Shown: positions 21,922 through 34,015 of the stretch, piece by piece | How the letters are laid out: every line of letters starts with the position of its first letter | Numbering within the stretch: position 1 is the stretch's first letter | Source of the DNA: Oscarella lobularis | Taxonomy: Eukaryota; Porifera; Homoscleromorpha; Homosclerophorida; Oscarellidae | Length of the DNA stretch: 64,000 nucleotides | Assembly: GCF_947507565.1 (NCBI RefSeq) | Contig: NC_089191.1 | Coordinates: 1,674,001-1,738,000, forward strand | Direction: 5' to 3' | Notes under the pieces: model-generated | Seen by the model: the letters and a program-made list of their open reading frames with translations, nothing else | Database searches by the model: none | Told to the model about the DNA's origin: nothing | Position numbers and translations under genes: made by a program

Positions 21922-24580
21922 ACCGGCGATGGAGCTCTAGCAATATCGTCTCTAAAGGGTCATTTGGATATTGCGAGAAAACTTGTCAGAGTGGGATGCA
22001 GTGTCAATGAAACTCACCAGGTATTACAATTTCAGAGGAATGTAAGAAGCTCCTCATTAAGATGCTCAGAATAAATATACTTCACTTCATTGGGCGTGTG
22101 AGGAAGGACACGCCGAAACAGCGCTATTTCTTATTTCATCTGGTGTTGATATAGAAGCATTGGAAAAGGTATTTATTTACTGAGAGTGGGTTATAGTTTT
22201 CTCGCAATTTGACACTAGAGCGGGGCGACGCCTTTTCTTTGCGCTGTTTCAAGTGGACGTTCAGAAGTCCTCCGCGTTCTTGTCCAACGCGGTTGCGTCG
22301 TTTCAGCAATAGATAAGGTAAAAGTAATTTTAACAAATAGATGTATAAAAATTACTATGGATTCTAGGACGGGAATGGAGCTCTGGTACGTGCGAGCAAA
22401 AAGGGTCATCTGGTAATTGCAAGGCAACTTGTTAAATTAGGATGCAGTGTCAATGAATCTTATGAGGTTTTAAAATATTACAGAAGTCTTTAAAATGTTG
22501 TTATTTATCTATATTTAGGGCGGATATACTTCACTTCATTGGGCGTGTCAGGGAGGACAGGCAAAAGCTGCCGAATTTCTTATCATGTCGGGGCTGATAT
22601 AGAAGCTCGGGATAAGGTTTTTATTTAGTATAGGGGCGCGCTTCATTTATCACGATTGGTCATCAGTGGGGATTAACGCCTTTCCTTCGCGCCGCTTCTG
22701 AAGGTCATTTAGACGTGTGTGATGCTCTAATTCAACGTGGTTGTAATATTTCTGCAAAAGCGAAGGTGGGCAAAGTCTTGTGGAGGTCATTAAATAAATT
22801 ATAATCATTGGTGAAGTGCAGACTGGCTGTGGAGCTCTGGCTCTTGCGAGTGGAGCAGGTGGTTTGGATGTTGCTAAACTTCTTGTTTCATTGGGATGCA
22901 GTTCTAATGAATCTAATCAGGTTTTAGAACGTAAGAGAAATGTGAGAAGCTTGTCTATTTGAATTTCAGGTTGGCTCTACTTCGCTACATTTGGCGTGTG
23001 TAGAAGGACAGGTTGTAACCGCGACGTTTCTTATTTCATCTGGGGCTAACATAGAAGCGCTGGATAAGGTATTGTTTTTTTTGCTTTTTGAGAGGATAAT
23101 GCTTTACCGCTTGATATCAGACAGGATTTACTCCTTTCCTTTGCGCCGTGTTCAATGGACGTTTAGAAGTCATGAAAGTTCTTGTTCGTTGTGGTTGCAA
23201 CAAGTCTGCAAAAACTAACGTAAGTAATAACATCCTAAATTTAATATTTATTTAAAGCTTCAGTGTGGTGATGGAGCTCTTGCACTTGCGAGTACCAAAG
23301 GTCATTTGGATATTGCAAAGCGTCTTGTTAAAATGGGAAGCATTGTTAATGAACGGAATCATGTATTGGAATACTAGAAGAGTGTAAAAGTCTTCTCTAC
23401 AATTTTTTAGGAAGGTGCTACTTCACTTTTTTGGGCTTGTCAGTATGGACACGCTCCGACCGTTAAGTTTCTTATTTCGTCTGGGGCTAACATAGACGCA
23501 TTAAATAAGGTGATAGTTTTCTAGTGAATACTGCTAATTCTCTGACTGTTTGACATCAGCTGGGATTGACGTCTTTACTTTGTGCTGTTTTGGCTGGGCA
23601 TGAAGAAGTCATGAATGCTCTAATCAAGCGGGGTTGCGACATTTCTGCAAAAGACAACGTACGAAAGTGTACTAGAGTTTTGATAATAAATAATTAAAGG
23701 TAGGATGGTGTTGGAGCTCTGATGTTTGCGTGTCAGAAAGGACATTTGGTTATTACAAGAAAACTTGTTGCAATGGGATTAAGTGTCAATAAATCTGATC
23801 AGGTACCCATTCAAACGTTAGAAAAGTTTAAATGCTTGCATTGACGTTCAGAATGACTGCACTTCACTTCATTGGGCGTGTCAGGAAGGTTTCGCAAGAA
23901 CGGCGGAGTTTCTTATTTCAGCTGGAGCTAATATCGACGCTTTGGACAAGGTAATCATTTTTGTAGCGATAGTTGAATACATTTCTTAAAGTTTGACGTC
24001 AGAGAGGATTCACGCCTTTTCTTTCTGCTGTTTTGGGTAAAAGTAATAGATATTCTTACCAGATATAGTTGCAACATTTCTGTAAAAGAAAAGGTAAGCA
24101 ATGAAGTGTAACGGTTATTTAATATTTGATAATGTTATTATTTTGCACAGTATGGAAATGGAGCTCTTGTAATTGCTAGTAAAGAGGGTCATTTGGCTGT
24201 CGCTAAAAAACTTGTTGGAATGGGATTGAGTGTCAATGAATCCCTACATGTTAAACCGTTTTAGAACGTGCATGTGTAATGTCGCAGTGTCACCATTTTT
24301 GAACGTTTAGTCTGGCTTTACTGCACTTCACTTCGCGTGTCGCCAAGGACACGCACAAACTGCTAAATATTTGCTTTCAGCTGGAGCTGATTCGGAAGCC
24401 AAAAATAAGGTAGATCTTTCTCTTCCTGTAAATGTATTTTTTATTATGGGAGTAGTTTGGTAGAACGCCTCTTCGTGAAGCTTCTGTCAATAAGCAATAC
24501 CATGTTGTTGATGCTCTTAATCAATTTGAAAAAGAAAGAGACGAGGTTAACCTACGAGAGGTGCGTCTCATAAACCATTT
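21922..24580 (+). repeat. Higher-order tandem array: three-exon ankyrin unit repeated six times
   Basis: The ankyrin exons fall into three alternating types. Type A reads G.GAL..AS..GHL..A..LV..G.SVNE. Type B reads G.TSLHWAC.EG.A.TA.FLIS.GA.IEALDK. Type C reads G.TPFL.AV..G..EV...L..RGC..SAK. The order A-B-C is repeated six times. Type A exons start at 21922, 22368, 22822, 23264, 23704 and 24151, so the period is about 440-454 bp including introns. The last C unit is divergent (TPLREASVN). Confidence 0.9.
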
Positions 24581-27480
24581 TTGATGGATAATTAGCTGAA
24601 TAGCTAATAATAACAAACTATAAATAATTGTCACATTTGCTTCATTTAACCTGTATTTGTTTTTTAGTCCCTTGAAGTTTCTTCCGAAGTTAACGAATTT
24701 TCGGCAGGGGAACCTAGCACAGAAAGCATTTCTGATAAAGATCACGAGGAGAAAGATGATCGCTCTCAAGAAATTTTTGACGAGGCTCTTAAACGGGGCT
24801 CTGTCTCAGTGAATCGTTCTCGTGTTATTGTTGCTGGTCAAGACGGGGCTGGCAAGTCGTGTCTTGTTGATTCTTTTTTGAACATACCGTTTGAAAAAGA
24901 TAAAGCCAGTACCGAAGGAGCGGCTCTGACAATGATTCACACAGCAACGAGCGGCTGGATCGCTTGTAACAGAAAGGACAATTTAGATCCGCTTATTGCT
25001 GAGGGTGTTTATCGCATAAATCAGCAGCTGTCCACAAAAAGACATGGGAGGAAAACTCTTCTCAATCATCTGAGTCTGTCATAAAACACGAGTCTGACGG
25101 AGTTCAATCAGAGCGCCTTTACTACACTATTCCCGCATTGGACTCCTTGGAGCCAGTACAACAACTGGAAAAACTATCGAAAGATGTGGAGGCAGTTGCC
25201 ATGGAAGCAAAAACACTCACTGCTAATCAGCAGCAATTGGTGAACACTTTCCTTAGAGCAAAACCAAGTGAAGAGGAGCTGAGCGAACAGGTCCTTGGTG
25301 TTCGCGATATCTGGGATTTGGGCGGACAAGAAATTTATCTCGCCACTCACTCGGCTCTTATGCCGCAAAGCAAAGAGTTTGGATTGTCCATTTACATGAT
25401 AGTGCCAGACATATCAAAGTCTCTGTCCGACAAAGCTCAGACATTTCATCGATCTTTGGATGGCGAAATAATTGACCAGACGAATGATTTAGGATGGATC
25501 CGCACAAATGGAGACTTTCCTCTGTACTGGTTTGGCTCAATCACAGCAGCTCACGAAGAGTTTCTCCTGGAATCTCATTGGATGGGCAAAGACGAAGAGG
25601 TGGCCCATCCTCCAGTCTTCGCAATTGGATCTCACCGAGACATCTTGGGGAGCGACAGGAAAAAGTTTCCCGATTTAGCTTCGGTTGAACGGTGGCTGCG
25701 GGAACAAAGTAATCTGCTTGAGGAAATTCTTAGCTAAAGCGATTTCATGAAGCACATCGTTTTACCGGAAAACAGCATTGGAAAGAATTTGAGCAAAATG
25801 GTTCATTTTGTCGATAAAATCTTTCTTGTAGACAACTCGGCGTCCGGTTCGACATTACCTTGTGAAGGTGTGAAAGAAGTTCGAGAGCGAGTGGATCGTA
25901 TGACAACGACGTTTTGGAAAGGCATGAAGAAGCAGCCTCTATTCTGGGTTTATCTTGAAATTCTTTTGTTTCGTTGGAGCGACGTTATGAAAACGGTTGT
26001 CGCTAGAGTTGACGAAATATCAAAGCTCGCGCAGAATCCGACTATTTGCAATATTACAAGTCCTGACGAAGTCTTCGTGGCGCTAAAATTTCTGGCCAAT
26101 GTGGGTGCAATTCTCTATTACCCTGAAGTAGACGATTTGAAAGACGTCGTTTTCACGAGGCCAATGTGGGTTATTAAAGCCCTATCAGTATTTGTGACTG
26201 CTGCAAAGCCTGGCCCATACATGATGCCAACGTGGATAATTCTGAAAGAGAAAGGTATAATGTCGAATGACTTAATGAACTATCGCCTGAAGCAAATGCG
26301 AGAAGCTGACTCCAGTGAGTTAGCTTGTGTTTTAAAAGACGCCGAGAAAGAGCAAATTGAATTAGATAATAAGCAAATTGTGCGACTGTTGGAACTTCTT
26401 GACGTCATAACACCGGTTGAAGGCTCGAGCCCGACTGGATTTTATGTTCCTTCGATGCTCAAGACGTTGTTTCTATCTTCCAAAACTTATTGGGAAATAC
26501 ACACTTGCTCCCGTCCTTTCCCAACTTCTCTTATCGTCATTCCAATGAAACTAAAATTTATTCCAGAGTGCGTCTACTTTCGTCTGATAACTCGCTTTCT
26601 GAATTTGTATCCAAAAGCCCCTCAACTCTCTCGTCATCAGTGCATATTTCAAGTAGGGGATAAGGAGTCTCCAGTGGAAGGTATACAACGTACTGCACAT
26701 ATTAAGCTAGCACATCAATCATTCCTTTTGTTTAATTTTATTTTCAGTGGAAGTTGAATTGCTCTATCAAAGCCGAGGGAATTGGATTTCTCTAACGATT
26801 AAATACTTCAGTGAAGAAGACGTTGCTAAAGCAAGTCCTCGTTTCTTACCCTCAATCAGAGAGAAATTCTCCGAGCAGATGAAGAGTATATGCCAGAAGG
26901 GCATGGGAGGATTTGCGTATAGCATATGCTGTCAAATACAAGACGCCGCACGGTGCGAGCGGACGAACGTTTACATATTGATGTCAAGAGCCTTCCTGTG
27001 CTTCAGAAAGACACAACCGAGTACTTGCCAAGAGATGTACAACAAGTTTGGGAAGCGATTGCCATTAAAATCCGAAGACTTTCTTCAAATTAACTGTTGG
27101 TTTAACCACAAGACCAGCAGTGCTACACGACCGTCATGTCTTGGTAAGATAACAGAAAATGGCTTGGGTCTAATATATGGCATTCGTTTAATTAAATTCA
27201 TTTCAGATTCCTTTCCTGAGATCAGCCAACCTCTTATTCGCAATATCGCGTCCCTAGTGCAACATAAATGGCAAAAGTTTGCTGTTTATTTGGAAAGAAG
27301 TGGTCTTTCCAAACCGCAGTACAAAGAGAAGTCTGACGAGAATCTTGTTCGGGCCATGATGGTTATAGAGGATTGGGTCCTAGAATACGGTCGAGATGCA
27401 ACAGTTTCTGTTCTTATTGAAGCTTGCCGAGAATGCGGAATTCACAGTGATAACATCAAAGCTGTTTGTAGCAAAACTTG
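21922..27480 (+). pseudogene. Ankyrin-ROC-COR-Death (DAPK/ROCO-type) gene, decayed copy
   Basis: Eighteen ankyrin exons run from 21922 to about 24560, nearly all of 99 nt and in phase 0. A linker, a ROC GTPase (AGQDGAGKSCLV near 24837; WDLGGQE near 25317; IGSHRD near 25628), a COR domain (25747-26745) and a Death domain exon (27206-27480, NLVRAMMVIEDWVLEYGRDA) follow. Damage seen by comparison with the intact paralogue at 48888-53334: a 1-nt loss at about 22581-22590, an 8-nt loss in the exon 24003-24093 (91 nt instead of 99), a frameshift at about 25034-25044, an in-frame TAA at 25735-25737, and two compensating frameshifts at about 26930 and 27050. No counterpart of the paralogue's N-terminus was found. 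Family role: Roc-COR GTPase switch with ankyrin protein binding and Death-domain signalling. Assembly error could explain single-base shifts but hardly all of them. Confidence 0.85.
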
Positions 27481-27821
27481 AAGTTGTAGTTGTGATCGGG
27501 GTTTTTCAGAATGACACGAAATTTTCGATTTTTTCTGCATGAGTGACCCCAAATGCTCTCTTACTAGTACTTTGTTAATGCTTTTGATCTATTCAGCCAC
27601 TGGGCCAGTCCATATATGACAGGCCAATATATTTTTGTGCCGTGATTACAGCGCTTGAAGATGGAGGCCTCCATTTGTAATAGCATACCGATGTTTTAAT
27701 AATTAATAAGTAATGACATAGCATTTCAAGCAAGATTCGTCTAATTTTTTTATTTCGAACGTTAACGATTTGCTGCTCTTCCAAAGATGGCCTCATTCGC
27801 GCTAAAGCCTTTTTTCCTAAA

Positions 27822-30800
27822 GTGAACCATGTGCCTAACAAGGGGCGTGTTCAAACCGGGATCTTTGATACTGGAAACATGAGCAATTGCACGAAGGAGC
27901 AGCGAGTCGTCTTTTTTCTGGCTTGCAACGTCGTAGCTAAGCGACTGCCTCTGCGGATCGCTTCTATTGCTTCTGTCTTGCAGCAATGTGGCGCTTCTTT
28001 GCTGGCATTCGAGGAGATGGAGTGTTCAAACGAGACAGAGGACCCTGAGTCGAGACTCCGCAAAACGACAAAGCTTCTGGAAGTACTCTACGAGATGCTT
28101 TCGACTAAGAATGATGGGCGAAAGGAGCACTTCGATGCGTTTTGTTCGATGATGCAAGAAGCAGACCCCCAATCTTGGCACGATCTCCTTCCTAGAATCG
28201 GTATAAGGCAGCCATTTTATTCTAATTTGTTCTGATGTGTATTTTTCAGAAGTGACGGACGAGGAATTGAAGGCAGTTTCAACAAAAGTGGGAAACCCAT
28301 TTTCGTCAGGTAATGCTTGTTGTGATCCTGGCACAGAGACTATCATGTATTTATAGGTTTTCTTACGAGAAACCCAGCGATATTGAATTTTTCAAGACGT
28401 TCATGTAATTTTTTTGCATATTTGTTTTGACGATTATTTTTGTTTTTAGTAAAAGAACTGCGCTGTTTGAATGATATCTCCACGCACGATTTAGAAACGT
28501 TTATTCGAGCTATTGGAGAGCATCATCGCCCAAGAAAAGATCAATCTGTTTTACCTCAGGAATCAATGACGTTGGAATGTGAACGCTTTGTGTGAAATGT
28601 TTAATTGTTCTTTTTAGTTTGACGAAAATTTCTTTCAAGCCGTTGCTTTTGAAATTTCTTGCCGCTCGGAAATCTGCGTCTTATTTACGAAATCTTGCCG
28701 CAGCAATTAAAAGATTCAAATCTTCTAAGACGGACACGTGTCTCTCAGAGACTCAATTCGATGCGAAATGTGCTGGTACGCTTACGTAGTCGGATTATTA
28801 AAAGCGCTAAACACGCCGTTGTTTGATTTCATTAACGTAAATACCCTATTTATGCAAAAAGACTTGACGTCTTTACGGGGTCTTTCTCGATCCTCGAAAA
28901 ATATTGTTTTCTCTTTTTAGCCCTCAAGTATCTGTATACTATTAAGGGTCGCTTTTTTAGGTGTTCGCATGTGTAGGGGAATACAAACCCCCTTTGAAGG
29001 ACATCTGCACGATTTTTGTTTTGAAGAGTTATGCCAACTGTGGACGCTCCTTGGGCTTCGTCTTCGTATGTCGAAGAGTGAACTAAGCGCTATTGAAGAT
29101 GAAGTTTCTAGCAAATGCAACGGTTGCAAGGCTCTAGCAGTAGTGAAAAGATGTGGAATGGACAATGATGCATCTTTGGACAAACTTCGTGTCTTCGTTA
29201 AGGAAGTCAAACAGGACAGCGCATCTTTGACGTCATCACAAAAGCCCAGTATTGTTTTAAGTATTTCAACATTTGTTGAATAATTAGTCACTTTTGTAAC
29301 ATTTTTAGAAGCTCCTACGAAAAAATCACGTTTTTATGGTCGAGTTTCGGAACTGCAAAAGATTGAACAATTTTTCTGGCATGTTACAGACCCTGGAACG
29401 TGTCCTCTAACTCTCAAGATACAGGCAAGTCGCTTAGGTCATTAAACGGATGAATCGATCCCCTAAAGTTTCAATTTTAGTTCATTTGTGGAGTTGGGGG
29501 AGTGGGCAAAACAAGCCTTGCTCTTCAGTATTACAAAGCACAAAAACGTGCATACGACTCTGGCTTTGTTTTCATTGATGCTCAATCGGTAATAACTATG
29601 AAGACTACTTTAGAAGATTACGTAAGAAAGGACCATATTGTGAAGACCAGAGGATGTACACGTGTACCTGTCTTTTTAGTTTCTTCTGGCAAACCAAAAG
29701 TCAGACGGAGACCAGGAGAGAAGACGTAGTCTTCGTCAGTCGTTTGATCTCTTTTATCTTATTGTTAGGCAGAAAAATCGGATGCTCGTTCTTTTTGACA
29801 ATGCCGATGATCTGGAAGTAATTTCAAAGTATCTTCCCGATCCGTCAACTTCTTGTCATATCCTGATAACAACTCGAACTACCGAATCTCATCAACTTTT
29901 CTGTCAGGACAACACGAACGTTATGGTCCTCGAAACGCTTGACGAAGCAACAGGTGTCTCTGCACTTATTGGCCTAGCAGGCAGAGAAGAAACAGCGTTG
30001 TCTCGTATCGAACGTGAAGCGGCAGGAAAAATTGCTGTTCTTCCACCTGTTGAACTTCTTCCAATCGCCCTATGTCATGCAGGCTCGTATCTACTTCGTC
30101 ATGGAAACGTCACCTTTGAATCCTATTGGGAGAAACTCGTTGCTGAGGAGAAAAAGCTTGCTACAGCTGCGATAGATTTGGACACGTTTTTTCGCTATTT
30201 TCGACTTTCGCATCTTGGCGAAGTTCTGCGCAGAGCTGGCATTCGGAAACCTGCGGATCTTCGGCGTGCCAAAGTCAAAGATTTTGGCCTAAACGTTTTC
30301 GACGAAAGGTCACTGAAGAATGCTGTTAAAAAATTGAACACCACTCGTCACGCGTTCTTGACTTGGGAAATGGACATATCAGATATTGAGGAGAACTTCC
30401 CTTCAGCTTATTCTGTTCTTGCGTGCTGTTGCGTTATGTCCTCTCGATCAGTTCCCCAAGGAGTCATATCCGAGTTTCTTACCCTAAGCCACGGCTCTTC
30501 TGATCGTTTACTTGTTGAAGAAGCGTTGGACGACCTAAAGAAGTACACGCTTTTAAACAGAGTCGATTTGAATGGCGGCCGCGAAACCTACAGCGTGCAT
30601 TATCTTATCCATCAAAGCATGTTTGAGCGGCTAAGGCAAAGAAAAGCTCGTTTTGAAGCTGTCCTTCTCATGGCGGGAGATTCCATCTACTCCTTTTTAT
30701 TTGGGAAAGAAAGGACTCTAACTGAATTCTCTTTCCGCTCCTCAGCTCCTCATTATTACTTAGTTTCTAAGAATATGATGAAGCACGGAATACTTCCTTG

Positions 30801-32577
30801 GAAGACAGATCACGTCCTTATGGCCGTCAATATCTGCTATGATTGTGAGCACTTTGGTGCTGCAAAGGATTTATCGTTGATGGCAGTTGACGTGGCAAAT
30901 CACAGCTTGTCGATAGAGGAACAAATAAGAACTAAAGCGCTCTTCCTTGTACGTTGACTTCTATTTCCTTGCGTTTCTCATTTCTTATATTTGAGTTTCA
31001 GATCATTTGAAATTGGCTCGTTTGGCTGGTGATTGCTTTGACCTAAAAGGAAGATCTAAGCACTTCAAACTAGCTTTTAGAGGCGGCGGTATCGACATGT
31101 TTTCTGATACGGATGTGCGTGCCTTCTCGACGGGCGAGTCACTTTTACCGAAAATCTTTCCAATGCAATATCCTTTTTTCTGTTAGACCTTCTTTCGAAT
31201 GCCGGGATGGTTAGAAATCTCAGGTTATCGGAACGCATACTCAACCGATTGGTCAGCTGTCTCTCAGGATATACCAATTATCATTTTGACACTCTCGTAG
31301 AGGGTAACAAATTTGCTTGTGCACGTCGTTGTTTCTCTAGAAGTTCTTTCTTAGCGTTGCAGCGCCTATCGGTCGTTCTCTTTCAAAGTGGTCAGCAGGA
31401 AAAGTACAAATTGCTTCGAAAATCATTTGTAGATCTTGTCTCTGGCAGAGATTCGGTTGACATTCTAAAAGGTGAGGAGAGATTTTGTAAAGCACTACAG
31501 TATTTAACTTTACCTACATCCCTTCTTGTGCATTCAGGCTGTATTTGTCTTGCTTGCTGCAGAATGCTTGAGACAGATTACGAAGAAGCATTTCCATTAT
31601 TCGAAGAAGCTCTTAAAATTAATGGAAGCTTTGAAAAATCCCTTTGCCCGTCTGCTATTCTAACCGGTAATTGCATTTTATTTTCATTTATTGACCTTTT
31701 GACGCTTTTTGGCAGTGTATGTCACTTGTTCTTCTATGTGCAATCAAATGCAGTTGTTTGACTTAGGACACCGGTACTTAATGAGGGGATTGCCTACTGC
31801 TCAAGCCGGTCTTCGGGCTGGAAGCCTTCCATCCATTTCTTGTAAAATAATACGATGTGACGATATCTTCTAATAGGTTTTTACTAGACGACGCGCAGTT
31901 GGCGTTTAGTCTTTACCATTTGAAAAAGACTGAAGAGGCTGCTATTTGTCTTCGCCGCCTTCTCTCTGCATGTCCGAAGGATGGGGAGACTTTAAAATTG
32001 CAGAGTGAGCGTCATAATTTCTATTTATTCAAAATAATAATGTAGTTTAATATACGTCAAGTCGTTTCCTTTCTCTCTTTGTCAATGGTGAGGCTTGAGA
32101 AGAGGCGTGAAGCTCTCCAGCTACTTGACGAGTTCTTTTACCTGTTTGAGAAGCACATGATCAACAGCATATGGATTGAAGAACATCGTATAAATGAACT
32201 ACGCTGTGCTGTTATTTATTACAGATGAGGTTGTTTAGAGTTCTTTGAGTTGGTGGAGTTGTACATCGATTTGAAGAAATGGGATAAGGCCATCTTTTTG
32301 CTCAAGGATTGCTTCTTAAATTGTCATAAGAACCAAAGGCGCCCTCTGAACGACAACAGCCTTCTGGGTCGGTAATGCTTCGAGAGAATACGTTTACGCG
32401 ATTGAATATGATTTCGCAGCTCATGTGCATCTTTGTTTCTGCCTCTTGCGCACTGGCCGCACCGAAGAGTCATGTCAAATTGCACGAAAGGCCCTCATTG
32501 AACACAATCCCAAGAAAATTATCAGACATCGTCTACTAAAAGAGTGTGAGCTATACGCTTGTGGTCGTCTTCACTGA
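27822..32577 (+). CDS. NLR-like protein: Death-fold region, NB-ARC, SAM-like insert, TPRs
   Basis: Exons supported: 27822-28200, 28250-28309, 28450-about 28615, about 28618-28775, 28961-29260, 29309-29424 (GC donor), 29481-29588, 29680-30952, 31002 onward, then several small exons to a stop at 32575-32577. The first exons are helical and Death-fold-like (LLEVLYEMLSTKNDGRKEHF; LRLRMSKSELSAIEDEV). NB-ARC shows FYGRVSELQKIEQFF, GVGGVGKTSLALQYY, NRMLVLFDNADD and ILITTRTTE, then a GLPL-like region (LLPIALCHAGSYL). A SAM-like helical stretch (HLGEVLRRAGIRKPADLRRA) sits before the winged-helix part. The C-terminal part is TPR-like (KTEEAAICLRRLL; LKKWDKAIFLLKDCF; RTGRTEESCQIARKAL). APAF1/NLR-type proteins oligomerise on nucleotide exchange; that role is inferred. 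Junctions between 28600 and 28620 and from 31080 to 31210 are unclear and might hide a break. Confidence 0.7.
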
Positions 32578-32754
32578 CCAGCTTGTCCACGGTGGTTCGT
32601 TGCGAAGCAGCAAGCAAGAATTTTTTGCATAAATTATCTAAAAATCTTTCTACGTACTTGGTGTTTTTCAACAACGTGATTTATGTCAGTATTTTAGCAA
32701 GTGTTCACGTTTTTAGATTTGACCTGCTTTTTATCGCATTTAGTATATGCCTTA

Positions 32755-33110
32755 TGTCACCCTGTTTGAGAAGCACATGATCAACAGCATTTGGATTGAA
32801 GAACATCGTATAAATGAACTAAGTTGTGCTGTTATTTATTACAGATAACTTTGTTTAGATGTACATCGCTTTGAAGAAATGGGATGAGGCCATATTTTTT
32901 GCTCAAGGATTGCTTCTTAAATTGTCATAAGAACCTAAGGCGCCCTCTGAACGACAACAGCCTTATGGGTCGGTATTGGTTCGAGAGAATATGTTTACGC
33001 GATTAAATATGATTTTGCAGCTCATGTACGTCTTTGTTTCTGCCTCTTGCACACGGGACGCACCGAAGACTCAGAGTCACGTCAAATTGCACGAAAGGCC
33101 CTCAGTGAAC
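32755..33110 (+). pseudogene. Partial tandem copy of the 3' end of the NLR-like gene
   Basis: Repeats about 32140-32510 from cctgtttgagaagcacatg onward, with the same TPR-coding exons, introns and acceptor sites. A block (agttctttgagttggtggagtt in the original) is missing before the acceptor, an extra T lies in the next exon, and the original stop region is replaced. The copy runs about 620 bp downstream of its source and joins a receptor-kinase tail fragment at about 33120-33160. It may contribute to a chimeric transcript but looks non-functional. Confidence 0.8.
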
Positions 33111-33159
33111 ATGTTTTCCCTATCCTTGCATGTCAAGCAAAGATATTCTTTCGCTTTTA

Positions 33160-33423
33160 CGCAGGGGTAGACTGCCCAGAGAACTGTTCCCAAGAACTGT
33201 ACAGTAAGCCAAAGATCTCTAATGTGTATAGCTATCCTACGTATTATAAAATAAGGTACGATTTGATGTCTGAGTGCTGGAATTCTGAACCGGAAAAGCG
33301 CCCGTCGTTCGAACAACTTTCGCACCTTTTGGGAGAAATTGTCGAAGAAGAAAGCCTGAACAAATACCTAAAATTTGACGTCACGTTTGTGAATCCTTTA
33401 TGGGACCTGAAGTCAATAAGTTA
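33160..33423 (+). pseudogene. Receptor tyrosine kinase C-terminal fragment
   Basis: Two pieces, DCPENCSQEL and YDLMSECWNSEPEKRPSFEQ plus LSHLLGEIVEEESLNKYLKF, are separated by a small intron (gtacagtaag ... ataag) in exactly the phase of the last intron of the kinase gene at 2840-8399 (CSEEL / YMTMSNCWNADPEKRPTF). They represent only the last two exons of a related receptor kinase. There is no catalytic core nearby, so this is a relic, possibly captured with the duplicated TPR segment just upstream. Confidence 0.8.
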
Positions 33424-33604
33424 ACAACGGGTCAGGGCCCGATGTCAGGTATGTAATAGAAAATGAAAGTGCTGTATGAATGCGCTTATATACTCGACTA
33501 TTCGAGAAACTGGTTTTGTGTTATTTTTGCGTTGTTTTAGTTGTCTATGCGCTGTTTGTTTGTCTGTTATTGCGACTGGTGTTTGAACATCTTTTTTGGA
33601 CATC

Positions 33605-34015
33605 CGGGTATCGCGTCGTTATCCGGATAATGGTCGAAGAAACGTTTTGACTGAAATTTTTCGCAAGACGCTCTTCGTTCATGCGTTTAGGCTTTTCATA
33701 ACAGTTTCTCTAGCTTCTGGCGCATTTGTGAAAAGGTGAGGCTCCCCAAGGGGCTCCGCGAACAGATTTTCGCCCTTGGGAAGCGTAACGTAAAGCTCGC
33801 GACACGTCTTTATATTCTCTTTCACGGTAGACTAATTGCCTGCATTTTGAAAGTGCAGTCGGCGCGTCTCAGTGATTCCCCATCGCCCAAGAGACGAATT
33901 TATCCGTCTCTCGTGCATCGCAATCCGAATTCATTTCTCACAGAAAAGCTAAAAGGTTTATCTTGAAGTATGCGAGCGCGCCACGCTCGCTGCGAGCGAA
34001 AAATGATACTGGAAA
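33605..34015 (+). repeat. Dispersed repeat family, copy B (longest)
   Basis: Contains in order cgttatccggataatggtcg, gtgaaaaggtgaggctcccc, gggaagcgtaacgtaaag, a ctttatattctctttc block, gtgcagtcggcgcgtctcag, cccaagagacgaatttat and cgctcgctgcgagcg. The best full-length reference in the window for this family, about 410 bp. Confidence 0.8.
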
